In this document: positions 8,878 to 15,454 of the stretch, one piece after another
How the letters are laid out: each line of letters starts with the position of its first letter
Numbering within the stretch: position 1 is the stretch's first letter
DNA from: Mycolicibacterium baixiangningiae
Lineage (GTDB): Bacteria > Actinomycetota > Actinomycetes > Mycobacteriales > Mycobacteriaceae
DNA: 64,000 bases
Assembly (NCBI RefSeq): GCF_016313185.1
Contig: NZ_CP066218.1
Coordinates: forward strand, 3,534,001-3,598,000
Reading direction: 5' to 3'
Notes under the pieces: generated by a model
The model's database searches: none
What the model was told of the DNA's origin: nothing
What the model saw: only the letters and a program-made list of their open reading frames with translations
Program-made: the position numbers and the translations under genes

Positions 8878-10710
8878 ATGTCGGGCGACACCAAAAAATC
8901 CTGCGAATCTGAGTTTGCGCGGAGCGAGGCCGGCCTTGGCCGGTCGCCCCGGATCGGTGGTCGGCATCGTCGTGCGAAAGCTGCAACGACCGCTCTCGCC
9001 GTCGGCACGGGCCCCGGCGTGCACATCTCGCACGCGGCGGACGCACCAGCAAACTCCGCACCGCGCCGGGTACGGCGCCGGCGCGGTTCGTTGCGCCCCG
9101 CCATCACCGGCGGTCTCGCCGTCCTGGGCGCCACCGCGCTGGTCGGAACCTTCGTCACGCCGGCCCCCGCGGAGGCCCGCACCACCGCGTACGCGGTGAG
9201 CGCGCCGACGCCGACGCCACTTCTGGCCGCCCTGGCTCTGCCCTTCGATGCCGTGGAACTCGAGGCCGCGGCGCGAGCGGCGATCGATCTCGATTTCGAC
9301 GCCGTCTTCCGCTTCAACAGCGACCTCGTGGACCTGATGGCACGGCTGGGAGCCAGCCTGCGCCTCGACGTCGACGTCGACCTCGACGCCGAGGCGATCA
9401 CCGCGGCCTTCGCGGATCTGATCAACGCACTCGCCTTCGACGTCAACGGTGCGATCACGGCGGCCAACGGTGCGTTCGACCTCGGTGCCGCACTAGTGGT
9501 CGAGATCGCGACGGCTGCCGCCCTCGCGGGCGCCGACGGGGTGGACGCGATCGCCGGCGCGCTGGTGAGCCTGCTCGCCGCACTCACGCCCGAAGGCGGC
9601 GTGGCTGCCGACCTGTCCGCCGCCATCGGCCTGGCCATCGGCGATATCGGCGACCTGATCGGGACCGGGATCGTCGGCGCGGGTGCGGCGGTTGCCTGGA
9701 AGGCCACGCTGGATGACTTGCTGGTCGACCTGGTGGCGACGGGCGGTATCGCGCTGACCAACGGTGTGGCCGGCAGCCTGGTCGCCCTCCTGGGCGGCAC
9801 GGCCGACCTGCCGGACATCGGCGGCGAGGACGTGGTGCTGGCTCTGGGCAACCTGGTGGAGCTCTTCGCCGACGGCATCAACGGTGGGCTGCTCACCGCG
9901 GGCGGCGCGGTCGAATTGGGCGTGTCGGTGATCGCCGACCTCGCGAGGGCGCTGGCCGAGGCCGGCGTCGGCGTGCGGGCTGACATCACCGGTGCGCTCC
10001 TGGGCGTGCTGGGGGCGCCCGAAGCCCTCGTCGAACTGGTCGGCGACATCTCCGTAGGGATCGACGGCGGGATCCGCGGTGTCGGAGAGGCGATCGCGTG
10101 GAAGTTCACGCTCGACGACGTGCTGGTGGACGTGGGGGTCGCGGGCGGCGTCTCGTTGGTCAACGGACTGACCGCGGCGCTGTTCGGGGGGGCCGGCCTA
10201 CCGGTGCCCGACCTGCCGGATGTCGACTTCGCCGCATCGGTGCGCGCTCTGGTCAATCACTTCGCGGTCGCGTTGGGAATCGACCTCGACCTCGAGGTGG
10301 ACGCCGGCGTCGGCATCGAAGAGGAAATCGAGGGTGAGGGCGACGCGGACATCTTCTCGGCCGGGGCGGACACGCAGCGGACGGGCGTCACGAACGAAGA
10401 GACGGATTCCGAGGGCGATCTGACGCCGATCGGTGAGCTGGACCCGTCCGAAGACGGCGACGACGACCAGCTGCCGGGCAACGATACGACCGGCGACTCG
10501 GGTGACCAGGATCTCGGCGACGAAGACCTCGACGAGGTCGAGCAGCTTCCGGAGGACGACGGCACAGGTGACGTGGTGGACGAGACCGGTGACGAGGCAG
10601 ACGAGGCAGACGAGGCCGAGGACACCGACGACACAGGTGATGCCGGTGACCCCGGAGCCGACACAGGTGGCGACACCGGCGAGACGGGTGGCGACACCGC
10701 GACCGAGTGA
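8878..10710 (+). CDS. Large exported alanine/leucine-rich protein with internal repeat and acidic Thr/Gly/Asp tail
   Basis: A 610-residue protein; the ATG at 8878 has AGAAGGGGG just upstream. A basic N-terminus with a long pre-signal region leads to a hydrophobic segment ending TPAPAEA (about residues 75-100), consistent with export by an unusually long signal sequence. The body (about 110-480) is an Ala/Leu/Asp-rich helical region holding a duplicated module: AVAWKATLDDLLVDLVATGG and AIAWKFTLDDVLVDVGVAGG, each followed by LxNG and GGxxLPD. The last 130 residues are almost entirely Asp, Glu, Gly and Thr. There is no LPXTG or obvious anchor. It is probably a secreted or wall-associated surface protein; I do not recognise a named family. 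Confidence 0.75.
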   Translation: MSGDTKKSCESEFARSEAGLGRSPRIGGRHRRAKAATTALAVGTGPGVHISHAADAPANSAPRRVRRRRGSLRPAITGGLAVLGATALVGTFVTPAPAEARTTAYAVSAPTPTPLLAALALPFDAVELEAAARAAIDLDFDAVFRFNSDLVDLMARLGASLRLDVDVDLDAEAITAAFADLINALAFDVNGAITAANGAFDLGAALVVEIATAAALAGADGVDAIAGALVSLLAALTPEGGVAADLSAAIGLAIGDIGDLIGTGIVGAGAAVAWKATLDDLLVDLVATGGIALTNGVAGSLVALLGGTADLPDIGGEDVVLALGNLVELFADGINGGLLTAGGAVELGVSVIADLARALAEAGVGVRADITGALLGVLGAPEALVELVGDISVGIDGGIRGVGEAIAWKFTLDDVLVDVGVAGGVSLVNGLTAALFGGAGLPVPDLPDVDFAASVRALVNHFAVALGIDLDLEVDAGVGIEEEIEGEGDADIFSAGADTQRTGVTNEETDSEGDLTPIGELDPSEDGDDDQLPGNDTTGDSGDQDLGDEDLDEVEQLPEDDGTGDVVDETGDEADEADEAEDTDDTGDAGDPGADTGGDTGETGGDTATE

Positions 10711-10745
10711 TCACCGCGTCGCGTAGCGGATCGCGGTAGCGCAGG

Positions 10746-10789
10746 ATCGGTTGTGGTACAGCATCATTGGGTGCTGTACCACAACCGAT
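10746..10789. terminator. Perfect 18-bp inverted repeat (hairpin), putative terminator or operator
   Basis: The left arm 10746-10763 (ATCGGTTGTGGTACAGCA) is exactly complementary to 10772-10789, with an 8-nt loop. It sits 36 bp after the stop of the acidic exported protein. There is no T-run on either strand, so it would be a U-tract-less terminator, which mycobacteria are thought to use, or a protein-binding palindrome. Such a long perfect repeat is very unlikely by chance. Confidence 0.55.
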
Positions 10790-10822
10790 GCACGTGTCAT
10801 GGGCGCAACAGCGCGCGAGATT

Positions 10823-10854
10823 TGGTCTCGAATCAGCGGCCTTCCGTGTGTGAG
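10823..10854 (-). repeat. Decayed tRNA-Val(CAC) fragment, probable old attachment site
   Basis: It matches 12251-12282 inside the intact tRNA-Val(CAC) at 28 of 32 positions in the same orientation. The match runs from the anticodon loop (CTCACAC, anticodon retained) to the T-loop, the stretch that tyrosine integrases commonly use as core. It cannot fold as a tRNA. It is read as the distal att copy left by an old insertion at the 3' side of that tRNA. Confidence 0.6.
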
Positions 10855-11055
10855 ATAGCTTGCGGCTCAGGTGGTTTCGTTGTAGCAGTCAGTGCGCTGG
10901 AAGTTCTGCCGCGTGGATTCTGCGACTCGTCCCGTGTCGCAGCCTTGCCGCAAAGTCTGAGTCAGTGGATTGGCCATTCATCGAACGTGTGTTCTAATCA
11001 ATGCGCTCACCGCCAGCCCGCTCACCGCGGGCGATGTTCACTAGGAGATCGCGTA

Positions 11056-11505
11056 ATGATGACCGTAGACACTCTGGCAGCGGAAGCGCCGTCCACCGAA
11101 TCCAGCACTCCCGACGTCGGCAATCCTGCTTTCGAGAGCACCTCGCCTGGTAGCACGCCGCCGCCCGATGCGCTCGCCACTGAAACTTCCGCCGAGACGC
11201 CAAAGAAGTCCCCGGCCAGGAAGGCGGTCGGCAAGAAGACCAAGACTCTCGAGCTGACCCTCACCGTCATCGGCACTGCCGACGGGGAATGGCGCGCCGA
11301 ACTCAAGCAGGGCACCACCCACTTGGCCCGTGACCTCGCAGTCCCGGCCGCCGCCGTATCCCGGGCCGCAAGGGAGCTGCACGAAGACCTCTCCACGCCG
11401 CTCGACAAGGTCATCGAAGAAGCCCGCTCCCAGCAGGCCGCCAGGGTCGCCGCGCTCGAAGCCGAACTAGAGGCCGCCCGCCGGGCCCTCGCCGACTTGG
11501 ACTGA
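11056..11505 (+). CDS. Uncharacterised actinobacterial protein with Thr/Pro/Ser-rich N-terminus
   Basis: A 149-residue protein starting at ATG 11056 with AGGAG eight nt upstream. Residues 1-55 are low-complexity (Ser, Thr, Pro, Glu). A basic patch KKSPARKAVGKKTK is followed by a compact domain (LELTLTVIGTADGEWRAELK...ARDLAVPAAAVSRAARELH) and a C-terminal coiled-coil-like Ala/Glu/Leu helix (about 120-149). The last two segments resemble small nucleoid or regulatory proteins, but no known motif is decisive. It lies inside the decayed islet between the tRNA relic and tRNA-Val(CAC). Confidence 0.65.
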   Translation: MMTVDTLAAEAPSTESSTPDVGNPAFESTSPGSTPPPDALATETSAETPKKSPARKAVGKKTKTLELTLTVIGTADGEWRAELKQGTTHLARDLAVPAAAVSRAARELHEDLSTPLDKVIEEARSQQAARVAALEAELEAARRALADLD

Positions 11506-11696
11506 GCTCCCTGAGCCGACGCGCTCGTCCGCGCCTGATCCGCTTGCGCAGCCTCGTCCGGCTGATCGGGCTGGGCTGACGATCTACTCCCCAATGCCGG
11601 CGGGCAAGGTGTAGAAGTACTCCTACGCGGCCACCATGGAGCCGGGCAGAACGGTGAGCTCTCCGCCGGAGCCGCCTACACCGTGATGAATCGGGG

Positions 11697-11828
11697 TCAC
11701 CACTCGTCGTCGTCCTCGCGCGGTGGATGTGGCTTGCGCATCACCACCACAGCCCAGATCGCGCCACCGATCAACGCTGCGACGATCGCGAGAAACACCA
11801 GCTGTCCCGCCATGTAGGCCATCGTCAT
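11697..11828 (-). CDS. Small single-TM membrane protein
   Basis: A 43-residue protein: one hydrophobic helix (about residues 5-30, GQLVFLAIVAALIGGAIWAV) followed by a charged tail ending REDDDEW. Two ATGs are possible, 11828 (overlapping the upstream frame as ATGA) and 11822, which has a better-spaced GAGGGGG ribosome site. No family recognised. Confidence 0.5.
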   Translation of the reverse strand: MTMAYMAGQLVFLAIVAALIGGAIWAVVVMRKPHPPREDDDEW

Positions 11829-12051
11829 TCCCCCTCGAATTCGCCCAGGAAGTCGGCGACCTGATTCTTCACGGCGGCGATCGCCTTGTCGATCCGTTCC
11901 CGGGGCCACGTCTCAGAGCCCCCGAATGCCTGCATGACGAGAGCTCCCGCAGCTCCCCGATCACGTAGGAAAACTGCGGCAGCTTCAACGGCGCCGCGTA
12001 GGCATCCGACCGAACCTGGTCCACCAGCAGGCCATTGAGTCGATTCCTCAT
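11825..12051 (-). pseudogene. Small coding region that appears frameshifted
   Basis: An ATG at 12051 opens a frame (MRNRLNGLLVDQVRSDAY...) with coding-like third positions, but it stops at 11869. A second frame carrying DKAIAAVKNQVADFLGEFEG ends at 11825 in ATGA overlap with the small membrane protein. The switch would fall around 11935-11960. Either one gene was broken by an indel or two tiny genes overlap. The perfect palindrome at 12060-12077 lies just upstream of the ATG. No homologue recognised. Confidence 0.35.
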
Positions 12052-12059
12052 CGCGTCGT

Positions 12060-12077
12060 GCGGTCTTCGAAGACCGC
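12060..12077. promoter_or_regulatory. Perfect 18-bp palindrome GCGGTCTTCGAAGACCGC
   Basis: A fully symmetric 18-mer without spacer, ending 8 bp before the ATG at 12051 of the leftward frame. The symmetry and position suggest a dimeric repressor operator. It is not followed by T-runs, so a terminator role is less likely. Confidence 0.5.
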
Positions 12078-12242
12078 TGGCGGAGGTTGCTCGCATGAGC
12101 GGTGAGGCCCCGACAGGCAAGTGCCGAAAGATCCCGCCCGCCACGTCTACGCTCCATCGAGACCGACGAGGTCCCGGTGCCAGACGAGTTCGAGGACGAA
12201 GCTGACGGCGCGAACGGCTACCCTCTGAGCATTGCTTTTAGG

Positions 12243-12314
12243 TGGTCCCGGCTGGTTTCGAACCAGCGACCTTCCGCGTGTGAGGCGGACGCTCTCCCAC
12301 TGAGCTACGGGACC
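12243..12314 (-). tRNA. tRNA-Val (anticodon CAC)
   Basis: A 72-nt cloverleaf on the minus strand: acceptor GGTCCCG/CGGGACC, D-arm with TAGCTCAGTGGGAGAGC, anticodon stem CCGC/GCGG with loop CTCACAC (anticodon CAC), T-arm CTGGTTCGAAACCAG. CCA is not encoded. It is oriented opposite to the next three tRNAs. Its anticodon-to-T-arm segment recurs in decayed form at 10823-10854. Confidence 0.95.
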
Positions 12315-12576
12315 TGGTGGGATCAGCCCGAACGAGCGGGCCGAACGACGTCGAAGACTAGCACGTGGCCTCGGGCCGGCAGGAATCCGCTGCTCACTTC
12401 CGGCACGTCCGTCGACTTCTGCACCATGGTTGCGCGCGCGATGCGGCAACGACCCTGGCGTCGAAATCGGCATATCGAGCGGGTTGGAGACCAGTGCGGC
12501 CGAAGGGATTTGTGTGGCCAGGCATGCGTGGACTATCGTTCTGCATCGCAACGGGCGACGATCTCGCCCCGAGCAC

Positions 12577-12649
12577 GCGGATGTAGCGCAGTTGGTAGCG
12601 CATCACCTTGCCAAGGTGAGGGTCGCGGGTTCGAATCCCGTCATCCGCT
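12577..12649 (+). tRNA. tRNA-Gly (anticodon GCC)
   Basis: A 73-nt cloverleaf: acceptor GCGGATG/CATCCGC, anticodon stem TCACC/GGTGA with loop TTGCCAA (anticodon GCC), T-arm GCGGGTTCGAATCCCGT. CCA is not encoded. It is the first of three co-oriented tRNAs. A possible -10-like GACTAT lies near 12531-12536, about 40 bp upstream. Confidence 0.96.
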
Positions 12650-12676
12650 CGAGGTGCAAGAGGCATCAACCCCAGC

Positions 12677-12747
12677 GGTGGAGTGGCCGAGTGGTGAGGC
12701 AACGGCCTGCAAAGCCGTGCACACGGGTTCGATTCCCGTCTCCACCT
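12677..12747 (+). tRNA. tRNA-Cys (anticodon GCA)
   Basis: A 71-nt cloverleaf: acceptor GGTGGAG/CTCCACC with U discriminator, anticodon stem ACGGC/GCCGT with loop CTGCAAA (anticodon GCA), T-arm ACGGGTTCGATTCCCGT. It lies 27 bp after tRNA-Gly and 16 bp before tRNA-Val and is surely cotranscribed. Confidence 0.95.
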
Positions 12748-12763
12748 CCGATGTAGGACCCCG

Positions 12764-12835
12764 GCGCGATTAGCTCAGCGGGAGAGCGCTTCCCTGACAC
12801 GGAAGAGGTCACTGGTTCAATCCCAGTATCGCGCA
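12764..12835 (+). tRNA. tRNA-Val (anticodon GAC), integration site of the element
   Basis: A 72-nt cloverleaf: acceptor GCGCGAT/ATCGCGC, anticodon stem CTTCC/GGAAG with loop CTGACAC (anticodon GAC), T-arm ACTGGTTCAATCCCAGT. The CCA at 12836-12838 is encoded. The 3' portion from the T-loop to CCA (12816-12838) is duplicated exactly at 23686-23708, so insertion rebuilt an intact tRNA. Confidence 0.96.
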
Positions 12836-12838
12836 CCA
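12816..12838 (+). other. attL core (23 bp, T-loop to CCA end of tRNA-Val)
   Basis: Identical to attR at 23686-23708 over 23 bp and then diverging on both sides. It begins TTCAATCCCAG and ends GCGCACCA. Position within a tRNA 3' end plus a tyrosine integrase gene next to the other copy is the classical arrangement. Confidence 0.93.
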
Positions 12839-12852
12839 CGTTTTTGCAGGTC

Positions 12853-12882
12853 AGGCCCGGTAACTCCGGGCCTTTCTTGTTT
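12853..12882 (+). terminator. Rho-independent terminator just inside attL
   Basis: The hairpin AGGCCCGG-TAACT-CCGGGCCT is followed by TTTCTTGTTT. It ends the tRNA-Gly-Cys-Val transcript 15-45 bp after tRNA-Val. It lies on the element side of the att core, so the element supplies it; no equivalent hairpin is seen just right of attR. Confidence 0.8.
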
Positions 12883-12884
12883 CT

Positions 12885-12903
12885 GTGCCCAATACGTGCC
12901 CAA
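12885..12903 (+). repeat. Putative integrase arm-type site, attL side
   Basis: GTGCCCAATACGTGCCCAA, which is two GTGCCCAA boxes separated by TAC, 46 bp from the att core. An identical 19-mer in the same orientation lies at 23546-23564, 121 bp from the attR core. In the excised circle the two copies would flank attP, as arm-type sites do. Confidence 0.65.
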
Positions 12904-12948
12904 CACGGTCGCGTCGGGGCGTCTGCCCTCGCCAGATAGCGTTGCGAC

Positions 12949-13698
12949 ATGTCACTCGACTTCTTCCCGCGATTCGCGACAGGGCCGGTCTACTTCGCTC
13001 CGTCTGGCGGGACGTGGGAGTTCAGTGGCACAGGTGCCATGTACCTGCGCTCGTACGTGATATTGACGGCGGCGCACTGTGTGCCCGATGTCGCGGATGC
13101 CATGTTCGCGTTCCGGTCGCCGATGGAGTCGTTCGCCCGAGTGGTCGAACAGGTGATACGCCACCCGGCGATCGATCTTGCAGCGCTCGTCATATCCAAA
13201 GAGACCGCCGCGCACCCGAATGGGGTCTACTCGGAAATCGGTCATCAGCTGTCCGATGGCGGCGATTTCATCGCGTTCGGCTACCCAGCCGAAGAGGACA
13301 CCAACGTCCCGCGACTGTTCAAGGGCCACTACCAACGGCACTTCCAATATCAGGCTCCCGACGGCCGGGCGTATCTCGCAGCCGAGTTGAGCGTCCCTGC
13401 ACCGGCCGGATTGAGCGGCGGACCAGTGTCAAATGCGCACAGGCCACAAGTTCTAGACGCGATCGTCACAGCAAATCACGATTCGTCGCTGGTCATCGAT
13501 TCCTTCGAGGAGGAGGAACGCGACGGGAAGGTTTGGCGGGGCAAGATCACGCGGGTCGTGTCATATGGCATCGCGGCGATGTTGGTGCCTACTGACGTCC
13601 AGGAGTGGGTAAACACCGTCGTTGCCCTTGCCGACGCAGACACACCCGATATCGCCTCATCGCTGAGCCAGCTGCTGGCGGAAAAAGCGCAATCGTGA
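12949..13698 (+). CDS. Trypsin-like serine protease without signal peptide
   Basis: A 249-residue chymotrypsin-fold protease. The catalytic triad is readable: His43 in LTAAHCVP, Asp76 in AIDLAAL, Ser156 in PAGLSGGPV. The N-terminus (MSLDFFPRFATGPVYF) has no signal sequence or transmembrane segment, so the enzyme should act in the cytosol. The length fits a lone protease domain plus a short acidic C-terminal extension (about 225-249). It is the first gene inside attL, alone on the plus strand and 604 bp before TcmP. Cytosolic trypsin-like domains are known as effectors in several anti-phage systems; a defence role here is inference from location. Confidence 0.8.
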   Translation: MSLDFFPRFATGPVYFAPSGGTWEFSGTGAMYLRSYVILTAAHCVPDVADAMFAFRSPMESFARVVEQVIRHPAIDLAALVISKETAAHPNGVYSEIGHQLSDGGDFIAFGYPAEEDTNVPRLFKGHYQRHFQYQAPDGRAYLAAELSVPAPAGLSGGPVSNAHRPQVLDAIVTANHDSSLVIDSFEEEERDGKVWRGKITRVVSYGIAAMLVPTDVQEWVNTVVALADADTPDIASSLSQLLAEKAQS

Positions 13699-14302
13699 CA
13701 CCACACCGGCCCGCGGTTCGCGGCGAGCGCGGCCCGGCCTGATTGAACCCCACCGGCATTGCGCACACGCTCAACGTCGCCGCGAACGTGTTGGACGTGT
13801 CGCCAGCCGGTCGCTCGTAATTGTGTCGGCGGGACCGGCCAGACGTCCTGCTCTGGCTGCTGATTCGGGCCGGCGGATCAGATCGCCGACAGCCACGGCC
13901 TCATTGCGATCGTCGGGTCGACGGCCACCAACCCCGGCGCTATCGTCCAGGGCCTCGACGTCCCCGCGGCCGCGCGGACAGAACCGCAGGGAGAGACGGG
14001 CGAGCTGGTGCGCGGAAGAGCCCGCCTGCCCGCCTTCACGCAAGCTGCGTTAGACCCGACGCGATCGACTCCGAACTGAGGTTGGTCGGCAGCGGTGCGT
14101 CGCAACTGATTCGAACCGTGCGGCCCGACGGCACTCGACCCGCGTCCCTGCTAAGAAATCCGACACGCCGGACGCAGTGTCAGCATCTACGCGCAGCCGT
14201 CCGCGGCGGCGGTAGAATTCCACAGATGTGTTCACGGCGGAAGGCTCGCGGTCGATGAGTAACCGCGAAGACGCGTTGGCCATCTAGGACGATCCAATCG
14301 CG
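13699..14302. other. 604-bp gap without an intact gene (decayed coding relics)
   Basis: No open frame has both a start and convincing coding character. A plus-strand relic at 13864-14079 reads like protein (listed separately). A short conceptual stretch at about 13742-13819 also looks like a decayed reading frame. The last 100 bp should contain the TcmP promoter, but no clear -35/-10 pair is visible. Confidence 0.5.
13864..14079 (+). pseudogene. Protein-coding relic without start codon
   Basis: A 71-codon frame between TGA 13861 and TGA 14077 lacks ATG or GTG at a sensible place but reads ADQIADSHGLIAIVGSTATN and then LDVPAAARTEPQGETGELVR, typical protein composition. Probably the surviving part of a gene lost from the cargo region. 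No family assigned. Confidence 0.35.
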
Positions 14303-15454
14303 ATGCCCACCGGAACGGACGCCGGGCTGCTGGAAAAGCCCCGACCACAGTCAGTCTTCAAGCACGCGATTCTTGAGCAGTACGTCATCAGATTTGCCAC
14401 GATGACCGCAAGCAAGCTCGACCCGAAGCGGTCAGTACTGTTCGATGGATTCGCCGGCCGTGGCCGCTTCGACACCGGCGAAGCAGGATCTGCCGAACAC
14501 ATGATGCTCGCCGCCCAGAAGGTAAAGGGAGCCACCCAGATCGACCTTCTTCTCGTCGAGAGGAACTCGAAGGACTACGAGTCCCTCAACGCGGTGGCCG
14601 ACGAGTATCGCTCCCGAGGTATCCGCATCGACAGCTACATGGGGGATTGCGGCGACCACATCGGCGACGCCTTGCAGCTGGCCGAGGGAGCAAGTCTGTT
14701 TGTTTTTCTTGACCCCTGCGGCGCCGTGCTCCCGATGGACTCCATCAAGGGCATCCTCCGTGCACGGAGACGTTGGCCTCGGACCGAGGTGCTGCTGAAT
14801 TTCAGCGCCGACCTAATCAGGCGAGCTGGTGGCCAGTACAAGAAGGGCCTAGTCAATCTGGGCGGAGTCGCCAAGACAGACGCCGTGTGCGGCGGCGAGT
14901 GGTGGCGGGATGTGGCGTTGCAGTCTCATCTGACATCCGGAGGGGAAGACTGGGAGTCAGCTGCGAAGGACGTGGCGATCGAATACGCCAGGCGACTCAC
15001 CCAGGGGACCGGGTACGGATTCGTCGTCGCTCCGGTACGGCGTCAGATACATCACCAGCCCGTTTACTACTTGATCTTCCTAACCATGGACACGCACGGT
15101 CACTGGATGTTCGGCGACGCCGGGGCAAGGGCCCGCGAGAAGTGGATCGATTTCCTCGGGCCAGACCCTGACGAGCGAGAGGGAATGCTGTTCGACACAG
15201 TGACAGCGCAGTTCGATAGGGAGCACGCCGACGCCATCGCCCACATCACTGAGAACCTGCGACGGCTGACGGAGGACGGGGAACCGAAGATTGTTGTCCG
15301 CCACGTCAAGGGCGTTTTCGGAGACCTCTACGGCGAAGCCAAGCAGACTGCATACACCTCAGCTCTTCGCGCACTGGTGGCGTCGGGCGAGATCGAATTC
15401 GTGACAAAGGGCCAAAGGCCGCACCAACACGTCATCCGGAAAGCAATCCGTTAA
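14303..15454 (+). CDS. tcmP: Three-Cys-motif partner protein TcmP
   Basis: A 383-residue protein of the TcmP family (TIGR04474), recognised by the N-terminal KPRPQSVFKHAILEQYVIRF, the motif FDGFAGRGRF (47-56) and FVFLDPCG (133-140). The last two sit where class I SAM-methyltransferases carry motif I and the DPP-like motif IV, so a methyltransferase-like fold is plausible. A winged-helix-like C-terminus (YTSALRALVASGEIEFVTKG) may bind nucleic acid. TcmP is defined by proximity to the three-Cys protein, which lies convergently next door and overlaps it by the 4-bp TTAA at 15451-15454. Biochemical function is not established to my knowledge. Confidence 0.85.
   Translation: MPTGTDAGLLEKPRPQSVFKHAILEQYVIRFATMTASKLDPKRSVLFDGFAGRGRFDTGEAGSAEHMMLAAQKVKGATQIDLLLVERNSKDYESLNAVADEYRSRGIRIDSYMGDCGDHIGDALQLAEGASLFVFLDPCGAVLPMDSIKGILRARRRWPRTEVLLNFSADLIRRAGGQYKKGLVNLGGVAKTDAVCGGEWWRDVALQSHLTSGGEDWESAAKDVAIEYARRLTQGTGYGFVVAPVRRQIHHQPVYYLIFLTMDTHGHWMFGDAGARAREKWIDFLGPDPDEREGMLFDTVTAQFDREHADAIAHITENLRRLTEDGEPKIVVRHVKGVFGDLYGEAKQTAYTSALRALVASGEIEFVTKGQRPHQHVIRKAIR

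Larger units (their letters stand above)
10711..11055. other. 345-bp gene-free stretch with a hairpin and a tRNA relic
   Basis: No credible reading frame. It contains the 18-bp-arm inverted repeat at 10746-10789 and a decayed tRNA-Val(CAC) segment at 10823-10854, described separately. A tandem GCTCACCGC/GCTCACCGC motif (11003-11027) lies near the promoter region of the next gene, whose ribosome site is AGGAG at 11043-11047. Confidence 0.6.

Noticed and set aside
10720..10800. Insertion-sequence end
   Set aside because: The 18-bp arms are only 8 bp apart, no transposase or target duplication is nearby, so a hairpin or operator is more likely.
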